Assembly (NCBI RefSeq): GCF_011682175.1
Contig: NZ_WHJG01000003.1
Location: 186,001-250,000, forward strand
Direction: 5' to 3'
DNA: 64,000 bases
Source of the DNA: Massilia frigida
GTDB taxonomy: Bacteria; Pseudomonadota; Gammaproteobacteria; Burkholderiales; Burkholderiaceae_D
Positions 18,347 through 26,917 of the stretch are shown in pieces. Every line of letters begins with the position of its first letter. Position 1 is the first letter of the stretch. The translations under genes and the position numbers were made by a program. The notes under the pieces are model-generated. The model was not told the origin of the DNA. It made no database searches and worked only from the letters and a program-made list of their open reading frames with translations.

Positions 18347-19366
18347 TCAGCGCACCCGGCGCGTGGTTTCGCGCACCACCAGTTCGAGCGGCGGAATCTG
18401 CGCCATGACCGGTTCGCCGTTGATCAGTGCCAGCAGGGCATTGGTGGCGATGCGGCCCATGTCGTACAAAGGCTGGCGGATCGTGGTCAGCGGCGGCGTG
18501 GTGTACGAGGACCCCGGCAAATCATCGAAGCCGACCAGCGAAATGTCGTCCGGTACCCGGATCCCCTTGCGGTACAGGCACAATCTCACCCCATACGCAC
18601 TCAGGTCATTGGCCGCAAACACCGCCGTGAACTGCTGGTTGGTCTCGAACAGATGGTTCACCGCCAGCAGGCCGCCGGATTCGTGGAAGTCGCCGCCGAC
18701 CACCAGGTTGGCGTCGTACTCGATATCGGATTCCTTCAGCGCGCGCTTGTAGCCGATCAGGCGTTCGTCGGCATCGCGGTGGTGCGACGGCCCGGTGACG
18801 AAGGCGATGCGCCGGTGTCCCAGTTCGACCAGGTGGCGCACCGCCATGAAGGCGCCGTTTTCATTATCGAGCTTGAACCCGAGCGCGCTTTTGGTGCGCA
18901 GTTCGCGCCCGGTGGAGACGATCGGGCGCTGGTTCGCAAACTGCAAAATGGTGTCGTCGCCCAGGTGGCCGGACAGCAGGATGATGCCGTCGACCTTGCG
19001 CGCGAGCAGAAGGCGGATACGTTCCGTTTCTTCGACCGCGTTCCAGTGGCCGCTCACGATCACCGATGCGTAGCCGGTGCCCTTCAAGCCATCGTCGACG
19101 CCACGCAGGGTCTCGTCGAAAAACGGGCTCGAAATATCCTGCACCACGATCCCGATGGTCATTGAGCGCCCCTTCTTGAGGCCCTGTGCCATCTGGTTCG
19201 GCGCAAAGTGCATCTTTTCGATCGCGGCCATGACAGCGGCGCGCTTGTCGTCCGAAACTTTGGCGGTGCCGTTGAGGATGCGCGATACGGTACTGGGCGA
19301 GACGCCGGCGTGACGCGCGACGTCGATCAGGGTGGAAGGGGGGGCAGCGTTGTCGTGGTCTGTCAA
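18347..19366 (-). CDS. LacI family transcriptional regulator
   Basis: An N-terminal helix-turn-helix (TLIDVARHAGVSPSTVSRIL) with the hinge helix KVSDDKRAAVMAAIEKM is followed by a periplasmic-binding-protein-like domain (IGIVVQDISSPFFDETLRG to the end). The frame opens at ATG 19489, but that codon lies inside a perfect operator and upstream of the probable transcription start. The in-frame TTG at 19366, with AGGA 8 bp upstream, puts the HTH at the usual N-terminal position and gives about 339 residues. The ligand is not evident. No sugar genes are adjacent; the gene is convergent with cbiX. Confidence 0.87.
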   Translation of the reverse strand: MTDHDNAAPPSTLIDVARHAGVSPSTVSRILNGTAKVSDDKRAAVMAAIEKMHFAPNQMAQGLKKGRSMTIGIVVQDISSPFFDETLRGVDDGLKGTGYASVIVSGHWNAVEETERIRLLLARKVDGIILLSGHLGDDTILQFANQRPIVSTGRELRTKSALGFKLDNENGAFMAVRHLVELGHRRIAFVTGPSHHRDADERLIGYKRALKESDIEYDANLVVGGDFHESGGLLAVNHLFETNQQFTAVFAANDLSAYGVRLCLYRKGIRVPDDISLVGFDDLPGSSYTTPPLTTIRQPLYDMGRIATNALLALINGEPVMAQIPPLELVVRETTRRVR

Positions 19367-19451
19367 GGGATGGGTCCTGGTAGGGGGCGGGACGGCTGTC
19401 ACCGCGAGATTACCATAACTGGAACGACCCACGAAATAAACAGCCGCCCAG

Positions 19452-19488
19452 AGTGTACACAGCTTGGGCGGCTTTGAAAACGTTTTCA
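19452..19488 (-). promoter_or_regulatory. Autoregulatory operator and promoter of the LacI-type gene
   Basis: TGAAAACGTTTTCA (19475-19488) is a perfect 14-bp palindrome with the central CG typical of LacI-family operators. On the minus strand its right half supplies a -35-like TTTTCA. Exactly 17 bp later comes TACACT (19457-19452) as -10. Repressor bound here would block polymerase. A hairpin AGCCGCCCA/TGGGCGGCT (19442-19450 and 19465-19473) overlaps the spacer and likely start. Confidence 0.7.
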
Positions 19489-19683
19489 TGCATGGTGGCT
19501 GAATTGGCGGCGATGGCCATGCGGCGCGCCAGGAAATTCGCTACATTGCGGCGCGCCGGTGGCGCTGCCCGCCACCTTTCGTAGTCGGGGGACGCTCGCG
19601 CGAACGTACCGGTCCGACCGGACGGCGACCCTGGCCGATGCCGCGCGCATCCGCGGCTTTGCCGGCCTGGTCGCCGCGTGGGA

Positions 19684-20001
19684 CTATTGGCGCGTGCCGC
19701 CCACGAAGCGCTTGAACAGGGTCGGGCGCGACGGGCGCGGGAGCGCCTGGTCGACCACGGCGGCCCACTGCTCCGACAATTGCTGGCAGGTCGCGCGCAG
19801 CACCGGATTGAGGTCGCCATGGCTGGCCAGCGCCTTGAGATGGCGCTCGATCACGGACGCCAGCTTCAGGCACGGCCCGGCCTGGGACGCATTGGCGCTG
19901 TAGTGGGACATCAGGTGCAGCGCGGCGGACACGAGCAGTTCGGGCTGGGGCGGCGCGCTGGCCGATGCGGTAAATGCGGGACCTGCCATGTCGATAGCCA
20001 T
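19684..20001 (-). CDS. Hypothetical protein downstream of hemP, 105 aa
   Basis: This soluble, mostly helical protein is not recognised. The central part (LLVSAALHLMSHYSAN, CLKLASVIERHLKALASHGDLNPVLRATC) looks like a small four-helix bundle with two cysteines. The C-terminus is basic (RPSRPTLFKRFVGGTRQ). A ribosome site AGGAG precedes ATG by 8 bp. It lies 68 bp after hemP on the same strand with no evident terminator between, so it may share the Fur-controlled promoter. A role in iron or heme handling is only a context guess. Confidence 0.65.
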   Translation of the reverse strand: MAIDMAGPAFTASASAPPQPELLVSAALHLMSHYSANASQAGPCLKLASVIERHLKALASHGDLNPVLRATCQQLSEQWAAVVDQALPRPSRPTLFKRFVGGTRQ

Positions 20002-20069
20002 TGCGTTGCTCCTGTCAAAAGGGGGGGCTGGCTTGCGCGTGCAACGCTGGCTGGCTGGGGGTTGGTGGT

Positions 20070-20246
20070 TCAGGCGGTCAGGATCAGCTTGTTGAGCCGG
20101 GTGACCCGCAATTCATAGATCTTGCCGTCGTGTTCAATCTGGATCGACTTGCCCTGGCGCAGTAGTTCCTGGCTGTTGACGCGCAGCGGAAGCGCAGGTG
20201 CGACAGGCGCCGGGATCGCGCGCACGGGTTGTTGGGTGGTATTCAT
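20070..20246 (-). CDS. hemP: Hemin uptake protein HemP
   Basis: This is a 58-residue protein. The C-terminal half carries the HemP signature: RVNSQELLRQGKSIQIEHDG followed by KIYELRVTRLNKLILTA. HemP is a small, widely conserved protein encoded near heme-uptake genes and required for heme utilisation in some beta-proteobacteria; its mechanism is not settled. The first 20 residues are Pro/Ala-rich. AAAGG is 5 bp before ATG. A Fur box lies directly upstream. No heme receptor or ABC transporter gene is adjacent. Confidence 0.9.
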   Translation of the reverse strand: MNTTQQPVRAIPAPVAPALPLRVNSQELLRQGKSIQIEHDGKIYELRVTRLNKLILTA

Positions 20247-20261
20247 CGCTGCCTTTCAGTG

Positions 20262-20280
20262 AATGAGAACAATTCTCATT
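20262..20280. promoter_or_regulatory. Fur box upstream of hemP
   Basis: AATGAGAACAATTCTCATT is a 19-bp inverted repeat (8-bp perfect arms, 3-bp centre) closely matching the Fur consensus. It ends 16 bp before the hemP start, in the position to repress hemP when iron is sufficient. It also abuts the stop codon of the upstream AraC-type gene. Confidence 0.85.
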
Positions 20281-21338
20281 TAGATTATGGCCGATGTATC
20301 TCCCGATTGCAAGCGGTAAGCGTCCAGGCTTTGCCGCAACAGCATGGGCGTCATGCCGGTCCAGCGTTTGAAGGAGCGGCGGAAGTTGTTGGCGTCGTGA
20401 AAACCCAAGTGGCGCGCGACCGCATCGTTGTCGTGCCGCCCGCCGTGGAACAGGTGCAGGGCGACGTGCGCGCGCACCTGGTCGAGTTCGGCCTGGAAGT
20501 GGCTGCCGTGGCGCGCCAGGTGGCGTTTCAGGGTGGCCGGACTGACGCCGAACTGGAGCGCGCACTGTTCCAGCGTGGGCGCGCTGCGGATGTGCTCCAG
20601 CAGGTAATCGTAGAGGGCGCACAGCAGGCTGCGCTGGCTGGCGCCGGCGTGCGCCGCATCGACGCTGCGTAGCGCCACCGCCGCCGCCATCGCATTCGCG
20701 CGCGGCCAGGGGCGGTCGAGCCAGGCCGCGTCGATCAGCATGGCGTCGAGATGGCAGTGAAAGCGCAGCTGCCCGCCCAGGTGCACCTCGTGCTGCTCGG
20801 TATAGCGCGGCGGCGTGCGGTTGAAGCAGTAGCGCCACGGCAGGCGCGCGCCGCCCAGCCAGCGGCACATCGCCGACATGGCCGTCATGTGCAGCTCGAC
20901 CAAAAATGCGCGCTGCTGGCCGGCGCCGAAACTGTCGCTCCAGTACAGCACACCGAGCCCGCCTTCCTCGCGAAAGCGCGGCGCCAGCAAGGGGCATAGC
21001 TGCATCTGGAAGCGCACCAGCAGCGCGATCGCTTCGCGCAGGCTGTGCGCGTGCGTCAGCGCGTGGCTGAGCGCGCCGAAGTGCCCGGGCAGCATCTGCT
21101 GGCCCAGCATGAAGCTCGTTTCCGGGCTTTTCAGACTGGTGGCGACGTTGGCCAGCAATTGCAGGTATTCGGTGGGGCTGATGGCGTGCTGCGCATCGGG
21201 TGCCTGCACGTCGTCCATGCCGGTGCCGGCCAGGATCGCGCGCGGCGCCAGCTCGCGGCTGCGCGCGTAGTCGAGCACCAGCGCGGGCTGGTGCTGCGCC
21301 ACGATGCAGGCGTCGCCCGCTTGCAGGAAGCGGCTCAC
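20280..21338 (-). CDS. AraC family transcriptional regulator
   Basis: The C-terminal ~100 residues form the double helix-turn-helix of AraC/XylS proteins (LEQCALQFGVSPATLKRHLA; DAVARHLGFHDANNFRRSFK; RWTGMTPMLLRQ). The N-terminal ~200 residues resemble the arabinose-binding-like domain of the OruR/ArgR-type subgroup. The chosen GTG start at 21338 overlaps the TGA of the upstream GGDEF gene as GTGA, giving 352 residues. The frame remains open to 21614 within that gene, but the extra segment is low-complexity shadow. Coupling suggests joint function with the GGDEF protein. hemP lies immediately downstream. Confidence 0.87.
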   Translation of the reverse strand: MSRFLQAGDACIVAQHQPALVLDYARSRELAPRAILAGTGMDDVQAPDAQHAISPTEYLQLLANVATSLKSPETSFMLGQQMLPGHFGALSHALTHAHSLREAIALLVRFQMQLCPLLAPRFREEGGLGVLYWSDSFGAGQQRAFLVELHMTAMSAMCRWLGGARLPWRYCFNRTPPRYTEQHEVHLGGQLRFHCHLDAMLIDAAWLDRPWPRANAMAAAVALRSVDAAHAGASQRSLLCALYDYLLEHIRSAPTLEQCALQFGVSPATLKRHLARHGSHFQAELDQVRAHVALHLFHGGRHDNDAVARHLGFHDANNFRRSFKRWTGMTPMLLRQSLDAYRLQSGDTSAII

Positions 21339-22285
21339 GCGGGCGCGGCGAAGCTGCTGGCATCCTCCGCGGCGGACGCCGGCTGAGGCATGCGCCGTTC
21401 CAGCGCGCGGTTGATTTCCTTGAGCAGCTGGCGCGGCTCGATGTCGACATGGCGCAGCGCGTAGCGCACCGTCACTTGCAGCGCCTCGCCGCCGCCGTGG
21501 GTGTGATGGCGCAGCGTCGCCACGGCGCGCCGCAACTGCTCGGCCAGCGTGCGCGCGGTATCGGCATCGGTTGCCGGCAGCAGGATCGCGAAGCGGTCGC
21601 CCGCATAGCGGCACAGCAGGTCGGTGCGGCGCAGGTTCAGCAGAAGGGTGTGGGTGACGGCTTGCAGCAGGCGGTCGCCTTCGCGCTGGCCGTGGGCGCG
21701 GTTAATCAGGTGGAAGCTGTCGATATCGACCATCAGCAGGCAGCAATCGGGGCCGGTGCCGCGTTCGTGCTCGATGCGCAGCTGGGCGCGCAGGTAGTCG
21801 GCATCGCCCACTTGAGTAAGGGGGTCGAACGAGCGGTGATCGCGGAACAGGCGCTCGCGCTTGTGCAGGTGCTCGTTGAGCATGAACTGTTCGCGGCGCC
21901 AGTCGAGCAGGCCGCAGGTGAGGGCGGCCATGCCGGCCAGGGTCAGGCCGCTCTCGATCACGTGGTTCCACAGCTGGCCTTTGGGCACGCTGAAAAACTC
22001 GTCGAGGCAGTCGGCGCAGGCGCCCAGCATCAGGCCCGCCAGGCCGGCTGCCAGCAGCGCCGTCACGCGTCCGGGCGGGCGGCTGCTCAGGACCAGCACG
22101 AACCACACGCCGGCCATGAGGGCGATGCTCGCCTCGCTGGCGATATCGATCCACTTCCAGTCGGCGGGCGGTTTGGGCACCCCGGCGAACGCATACAGGA
22201 AGCAGCAGGCGACAAGGGCCAGCAGGGCCAGGATGAGCGGAGAGCGGTGTGAGTGGAGCATGGGTGAAAGGCCAACGCCTTGCAT
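21335..22285 (-). CDS. Membrane protein with degenerate GGDEF domain
   Basis: The protein has about 316 residues. Roughly four hydrophobic helices fill residues ~17-130 (LILALLALVACCFLYAFAG; ASIALMAGVWFVLVLSS; VTALLAAGLAGLMLGA; GLTLAGMAALTCGLL). A C-terminal GGDEF-fold domain follows (DPLTQVGDADYL, MVDIDSFHLINRAHG). The signature is AGDRF instead of GG(D/E)EF, so cyclase activity is unlikely. The inhibitory-site motif RRTD, five residues upstream, is retained, so the domain may bind cyclic-di-GMP. The start could be ATG 22285 or 22261. Its stop overlaps the AraC-type gene start. Confidence 0.82.
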   Translation of the reverse strand: MQGVGLSPMLHSHRSPLILALLALVACCFLYAFAGVPKPPADWKWIDIASEASIALMAGVWFVLVLSSRPPGRVTALLAAGLAGLMLGACADCLDEFFSVPKGQLWNHVIESGLTLAGMAALTCGLLDWRREQFMLNEHLHKRERLFRDHRSFDPLTQVGDADYLRAQLRIEHERGTGPDCCLLMVDIDSFHLINRAHGQREGDRLLQAVTHTLLLNLRRTDLLCRYAGDRFAILLPATDADTARTLAEQLRRAVATLRHHTHGGGEALQVTVRYALRHVDIEPRQLLKEINRALERRMPQPASAAEDASSFAAPA

Positions 22286-22544
22286 GAGGGTGATACGTTC
22301 CGATACTAGCCCGCGCGCGTGACAGGACGATGACAGGCGGGGGTGCAAACAGCGCAGCGGCGCCAGTCCGATCGGCTCACCGGGCGCACCACGCCGGGCG
22401 GCGGCCCGCAAACGCCCGGGTCATTTCAGCGCATATGCGGTGCTAAAAGGCCGTAGCGCCGGTGGCGGCGGGCGCCGTGTCACGAGATGGACATATTCGG
22501 CCTCTAGACTTCGCCCTGTTTCTCACCCATCCAACGGCCACACT

Positions 22545-25121
22545 ATGAATAGCGACATACAACAACGGCGTCAGCGCGGGGTAGCGGGCAGGCTTGCGCG
22601 GCGGTCACTGATTGCCTTCGGCATCCTGCAACTGTGCGGCGGCATCGCGCACGGCGCCGACAGCGCCGCCGGCAGCAGCGAGGCCAGCGCCATCGCGTTT
22701 GACACCGTCGTCATCGCCGGCCAGCGTTCCAGCATGAAGCGCGCGCTGGCGGCCCAGCAGAAGGCCGACAATATCGTCAGCATCGTCAGCAGCGATGATA
22801 TCGGCGGCCTACCCGACAAGAACGCGGCCGAGGCGCTGGCCCGCCTGCCCGGCGTGGCGGTGCAGCGCGACCAGGGCGAAGGGCGCTACATCGTGGTGCG
22901 CGGCATGGGGCCCGATTACAACGCCGTCACCATCAACGGCGCCTCGGTGCCATCGCCGGAAGCGGGCCGCCGCGCGGTCGCACTCGACGTGCTGCCGGCC
23001 GGCCTGATTCGCTCGCTGGAGGTGAGCAAAACCCTGATGCCGGAGCAGGATGCCAACTCGCTGGGCGGCTCGGTCGACGTCAAGTCGCTGTCGGCCTTCG
23101 ACTTGCCCGGCACGGCACTGTCGTTCCAGGCAGGAGCGAGCCGCGACCAGAACACCGGCAAGACCAGCCCGAACGCCGGCGCCTTGTGGGCCGACCGTTT
23201 CCTGGACGGGAAGCTGGGCGTGGCCGCCGGCATCAGCGGCGAGCGCCGCAAGTTCGGTTCCGATAACGTGGAAACGGGTGGTGCCTGGAACAAGGGCAAG
23301 CTGTCCGGCCTCGAACTGCGCGACTACTTGCCCGAGCGCGAACGCAATGCGCTGGCGCTGAACGTCGATTACCGCCCGCAGGCCGGCCAGTCGCTCTATC
23401 TGCACACGTTTCTCAGCCGCTTTTCGGACGAGGAAGTGCGTGACCGCCTGTCGGTCAGTAACATCGCCGGCGGCGCCGCGTCCCCCGACAGCGCATTCAC
23501 CGCGCGCGCCGAACGCCGCCTGCGCCAGCGCAAATACACGCAGCAGATCAGTTCCGCCGTCGTCGGCGGCGAACTTCGCGTCGGCGACTGGAAGCTGGCC
23601 GCATCGGGCGGCGCCAGCCGCGCCACCGAAGACACGCCGGAAAGCATCAACGATGGCCGCTTTCGCGCCAGCGCCAACGTGGCCGGCCTGCGCTTTGCCG
23701 GCAGCGGGGTGCCACGCCTGGCAGGACCCGCCAGCCTGGCCGACCCGGCCAGCTACAACCTGCAGGGCATCACCCTGCAGGCGCGCGACAGCACGGACGC
23801 CGAGCGCCACCTCAAGCTGGACCTGGGCCGCCGCCTGGCGCTGGGCGAATTTGCGGCCGACATCAAGGGCGGCCTCAAGGCCAGCCGCCGCACCAAGGAG
23901 AACGACACCGAGCAGTGGGGCTACACCAGCAACCAGGCGGGCAGCGGCAATTACTGGGGCGCGGGCAGCGTGTCGATGAGCGGCTTCACGCAAGGTGCGC
24001 TGGACTACCCGTTCGCCAATCTCGGGCCGGGCCTCGATCCGGCGCTGATCCGCTCGCGCGTGGCGGGGCTGGACCGGGCCGGCGCGCGGCTGGTGGCGGA
24101 ATCGAGCCTGAACGACTTTTCGATGGACGAAGACATCGACAGCGCCTACGTGCAGGCCGGCGCCGACGTCGGCAACTGGCGCCTGCTGGCCGGCGTGCGC
24201 CACGAGCGCACCAGCTTCGCGGCGCGCGGCCAGCAGGTGTCGGGCACGGGTTTGCAGGCAGTCTCGCGCACCAACGCTTACGCGAACTGGCTGCCCAACC
24301 TGCAGGCGCGCTTCGATATCGACAAAGATACCAGCGTGCGCGCCGCCTGGACCAACGCCGTCGTGCGTGCGAACTTCAGCCAGCTGGCGCCCGGCATCAG
24401 CCTGGCCAGCAATACCGAAGCGGTGAGCGGCAACCCGGACCTCAAACCCCTGAAAGCGGCGAATGTCGATCTTGGCATCGAACGCATGCTGGGCGCCGAC
24501 GGTGCGCTGTCGGCCTATCTGTACTCGAAGGACATCAAGAACTTCACCTACACCACCGACCTCGCCGGCAGCGGGGCCTGGGCCGGCTATACCACCGCCA
24601 CCAGCTACGCCAACGGCGACAAGGCGCGGGTGAACGGGATCGAACTGTCGTACTCGCAGTCGCTGCGCATGCTGCCGGCGCCGTGGAATGGCTTGCTGGT
24701 CGGCGCCAATGCCAGTGTTAACGATGCCAAGGCCACCATCGGCCGCTTCGACAAGGCCAGCGGCGGCCAGCTGACGCGCCAGATCCGCCTGCCGGGGCAG
24801 TCGAAGCAGATCGTCAATCTGATGCTCGGTTACGAAAGCGGCCCTGTGAGCACGCGCCTGGCGCTTAATCACAAGTCGGCTTATCTGCTCGAAGTCGGCG
24901 CCGACCTGCTCGATGCGTCGCAGGACCGCTATGTCGACGCCCAGCACCAGGTGGATTTTTCGCTCGGCTACCAGATCAACAAGCGTGTGCAGCTGGTCTT
25001 CGAGGGCATCAACCTGAATAATGAAACTTATTATGTGTACCAGGGCACGAAGCCGTATAACGTCCAGTATGAACAGTACGGACGCACGTTCAAATTGAGC
25101 CTGAAAGCGAATTTTTTCTGA
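22545..25121 (+). CDS. TonB-dependent outer membrane receptor
   Basis: This 858-residue receptor has a signal peptide (residues ~1-37, after an Arg-rich start). The plug domain contains the hallmarks DNIVSIVSSDDIGGLPDKNA, EALARLPGV and YIVVRGMGPDYNAVTING, typical of the TIGR01782 subgroup that imports sugars and other organics. The beta-barrel ends in aromatic F-F, as usual for outer membrane proteins. The ATG at 22545 is chosen because the signal peptide follows it. The phytase gene begins 1 bp after its stop, so the pair is one operon and the substrate is probably a phytate product or another organophosphate (inference). Confidence 0.92.
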   Translation: MNSDIQQRRQRGVAGRLARRSLIAFGILQLCGGIAHGADSAAGSSEASAIAFDTVVIAGQRSSMKRALAAQQKADNIVSIVSSDDIGGLPDKNAAEALARLPGVAVQRDQGEGRYIVVRGMGPDYNAVTINGASVPSPEAGRRAVALDVLPAGLIRSLEVSKTLMPEQDANSLGGSVDVKSLSAFDLPGTALSFQAGASRDQNTGKTSPNAGALWADRFLDGKLGVAAGISGERRKFGSDNVETGGAWNKGKLSGLELRDYLPERERNALALNVDYRPQAGQSLYLHTFLSRFSDEEVRDRLSVSNIAGGAASPDSAFTARAERRLRQRKYTQQISSAVVGGELRVGDWKLAASGGASRATEDTPESINDGRFRASANVAGLRFAGSGVPRLAGPASLADPASYNLQGITLQARDSTDAERHLKLDLGRRLALGEFAADIKGGLKASRRTKENDTEQWGYTSNQAGSGNYWGAGSVSMSGFTQGALDYPFANLGPGLDPALIRSRVAGLDRAGARLVAESSLNDFSMDEDIDSAYVQAGADVGNWRLLAGVRHERTSFAARGQQVSGTGLQAVSRTNAYANWLPNLQARFDIDKDTSVRAAWTNAVVRANFSQLAPGISLASNTEAVSGNPDLKPLKAANVDLGIERMLGADGALSAYLYSKDIKNFTYTTDLAGSGAWAGYTTATSYANGDKARVNGIELSYSQSLRMLPAPWNGLLVGANASVNDAKATIGRFDKASGGQLTRQIRLPGQSKQIVNLMLGYESGPVSTRLALNHKSAYLLEVGADLLDASQDRYVDAQHQVDFSLGYQINKRVQLVFEGINLNNETYYVYQGTKPYNVQYEQYGRTFKLSLKANFF

Positions 25122-25122
25122 T

Positions 25123-26700
25123 ATGACCATGCAAAAACACCTTACCCGCGCAGCCGCCTGGCTATGCATCCTCGCCAGCACGGCGGCCCAGTCGGCGGAC
25201 CGCATCGCGCTTGATGGTGGCGGCTGGCTTGCGCTCGACAAGCACGCCTTGCAGCTGACCGACGCCGCCGGCAAGGAGCTGGCGCGCCTGCCCATGCGCG
25301 CCAGGCAGCTCGACGCCCGCACCACCAGCGGCAGCGGCATCGCCGTGGTGCTCGACGCGGACACCCAGCACGCTCTGCCGATCCGCGTCGATATCCAACG
25401 CGCTGAACTGACGCGCCTTGCGCCCCTGCCGCAACAACCGTTCGGGGTCGAAGGACTGTGCCTGTTCCGCGACCAGCAGGGACTCGACTTCCTGTTCGTC
25501 GCCGCCAGGGATGGTCAGGCCGAGCAATGGCTGATGCACGGCGCCACCCCGCAACTGGTGGGCAAACTGAGCATGCCGTTCGACGCCGGCCAGTGCAGGG
25601 TCGACGACGCCCGGCACACGCTGTATGCGAACGAGGAGGGCATCGGCACCTGGGCCTATGAAGCCAACAGCGAGGCGATGCCGGCGCGCCGGCTGCTCAA
25701 GGCCGGTGCGCGCCTGCCTGCGGGGGCGGCGGCTTCTCCGGCGGTGGTGGTCGAGCCGCGCGCCCAGACGATGCCGGTGGCGCGCCTGGGCGACGTGGCG
25801 GACGATCCGGCGATCTGGGTCCATCCGGGGGATGCGACGCGCTCGCGCGTGCTGGGCACGAACAAGAAGCAGGGCTTGATGGTGTACGACTTGCAGGGAA
25901 GGCAGCAGCAGTTTCTCGACGTGGGCCGCCTGAACAACGTCGACCTGCGCCAGGGCGTGAACATGGACGGCAAGGTGCTCGACCTGGCCGTGGCCAGCCA
26001 GCGCGACGACAACAGCGTGGTGCTGTTCGGTGTCGACGCCGACGGCAAGGTGGCCGAGCTGGCGCGCTTTGCGACCGGCTTTTCCGAGGTGTATGGCATC
26101 TGCCTGTTCCAGCCGCGCAGTGGTGGGCTGGACGTGATCGTCAACGACAAGGGCGGGGCGTTCCGCCAGTTCCGCATTGCGAGCAGTGGCGGCCGGTGGA
26201 GCGGCAAGCTGGCGCGCGAGTTCAAGGTGGACAGCCAGCCGGAAGGCTGCGTTGCCGACGACCGCAACGAGCGCCTGTTCATCGGCGAGGAAAAGCGTGG
26301 CGTGTGGACCCTGGCGGCGCGCGCCGATCAGCCGGCGGCGCGCAAGATGGTGCTCGCCGTGGGGCGTGACCTGCACGCCGATGTGGAGGGCATGGCGCTC
26401 TACGAAGGCGCAAAGGGCGCTTATCTGATCGTGTCGAGCCAGGGCGACAGCAGTTATGTCGTGCTCGACGCGGCGGCGCCGTACAAGGTGCGCGGGCGCT
26501 TCAAGGTGGGCTTCAACGTGGCAGAAGGGATCGATGGCACCTCCGACACCGACGGGCTGGATGTGACGTCGAAGAACCTGGGTGGTCCTTATGCGCAGGG
26601 CATGCTGGTGATTCAGGATGGGTATAAGCGCATGCCGGATGGGCCGCAAAACTTCAAGTACGTGAGTTGGGAGGATGTGGCGAAGGCGTTGAAACTCTAG
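25123..26700 (+). CDS. Beta-propeller phytase (3-phytase)
   Basis: The protein has 525 residues with a signal peptide ending near AAQSA. The C-terminal ~310 residues carry beta-propeller phytase motifs: DDPAIWVHP, TNKKQGLMVYDL, GRLNNVDLR, EGCVADDRNERLFIGEEKRGVW, DTDGLDVT and QDGYKR. These make the calcium-binding active site that releases phosphate from phytate. The N-terminal ~200 residues repeat part of the propeller (FGVEGLCLFR, TLYANEEGIGTWAYE) but lack the Asp-rich motifs, so this is a dual-domain type. It may start at ATG 25123 or 25129. It is tightly linked to the TonB-dependent receptor. Confidence 0.9.
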   Translation: MTMQKHLTRAAAWLCILASTAAQSADRIALDGGGWLALDKHALQLTDAAGKELARLPMRARQLDARTTSGSGIAVVLDADTQHALPIRVDIQRAELTRLAPLPQQPFGVEGLCLFRDQQGLDFLFVAARDGQAEQWLMHGATPQLVGKLSMPFDAGQCRVDDARHTLYANEEGIGTWAYEANSEAMPARRLLKAGARLPAGAAASPAVVVEPRAQTMPVARLGDVADDPAIWVHPGDATRSRVLGTNKKQGLMVYDLQGRQQQFLDVGRLNNVDLRQGVNMDGKVLDLAVASQRDDNSVVLFGVDADGKVAELARFATGFSEVYGICLFQPRSGGLDVIVNDKGGAFRQFRIASSGGRWSGKLAREFKVDSQPEGCVADDRNERLFIGEEKRGVWTLAARADQPAARKMVLAVGRDLHADVEGMALYEGAKGAYLIVSSQGDSSYVVLDAAAPYKVRGRFKVGFNVAEGIDGTSDTDGLDVTSKNLGGPYAQGMLVIQDGYKRMPDGPQNFKYVSWEDVAKALKL

Positions 26701-26714
26701 ATTTCGCCGAAGTC

Positions 26715-26790
26715 CGTCGTTCCCGCGCAGGCGGGAACGACGGGGTAGCTGGCGGAAACGACGGGGTAGCTGGCGGGAACGACGAGCTTG
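26715..26790. repeat. Hairpin plus tandem GCGGGAACGACG repeats downstream of the phytase gene
   Basis: CGTCGTTCCCGC (26715-26726) pairs perfectly with GCGGGAACGACG (26731-26742) around a 4-nt loop. It is followed by two further copies of the right arm, one imperfect, separated by GGGTAGCTG (period about 22 bp). There is no T tract, so it looks like a REP/dyad element rather than a standard terminator. Confidence 0.7.
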
Positions 26791-26854
26791 GAGCTGGTGG
26801 CTGACAAATCTACCGTTGGTTTGTTCTGGATCAGTTCCTGGCGTGTGCAGGGGT

Positions 26855-26883
26855 TTGACTGAGGCGGCATTTGCGCTCAAAAT
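26855..26883 (+). promoter_or_regulatory. Candidate sigma-70 promoter
   Basis: TTGACT (26855-26860) and CAAAAT (26878-26883) are separated by 17 bp, upstream of the 151-aa hypothetical gene. The -10 match is moderate. Confidence 0.35.
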
Positions 26884-26917
26884 TTCTTGATTCTCTCTTC
26901 TTTCTCAGGTGCCTATC

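Noticed and set aside
22809-25364. 851-codon open frame on the minus strand
   Set aside because: It is antisense to the TonB-dependent receptor gene, which has clear plug and barrel motifs; the antisense product is low-complexity.
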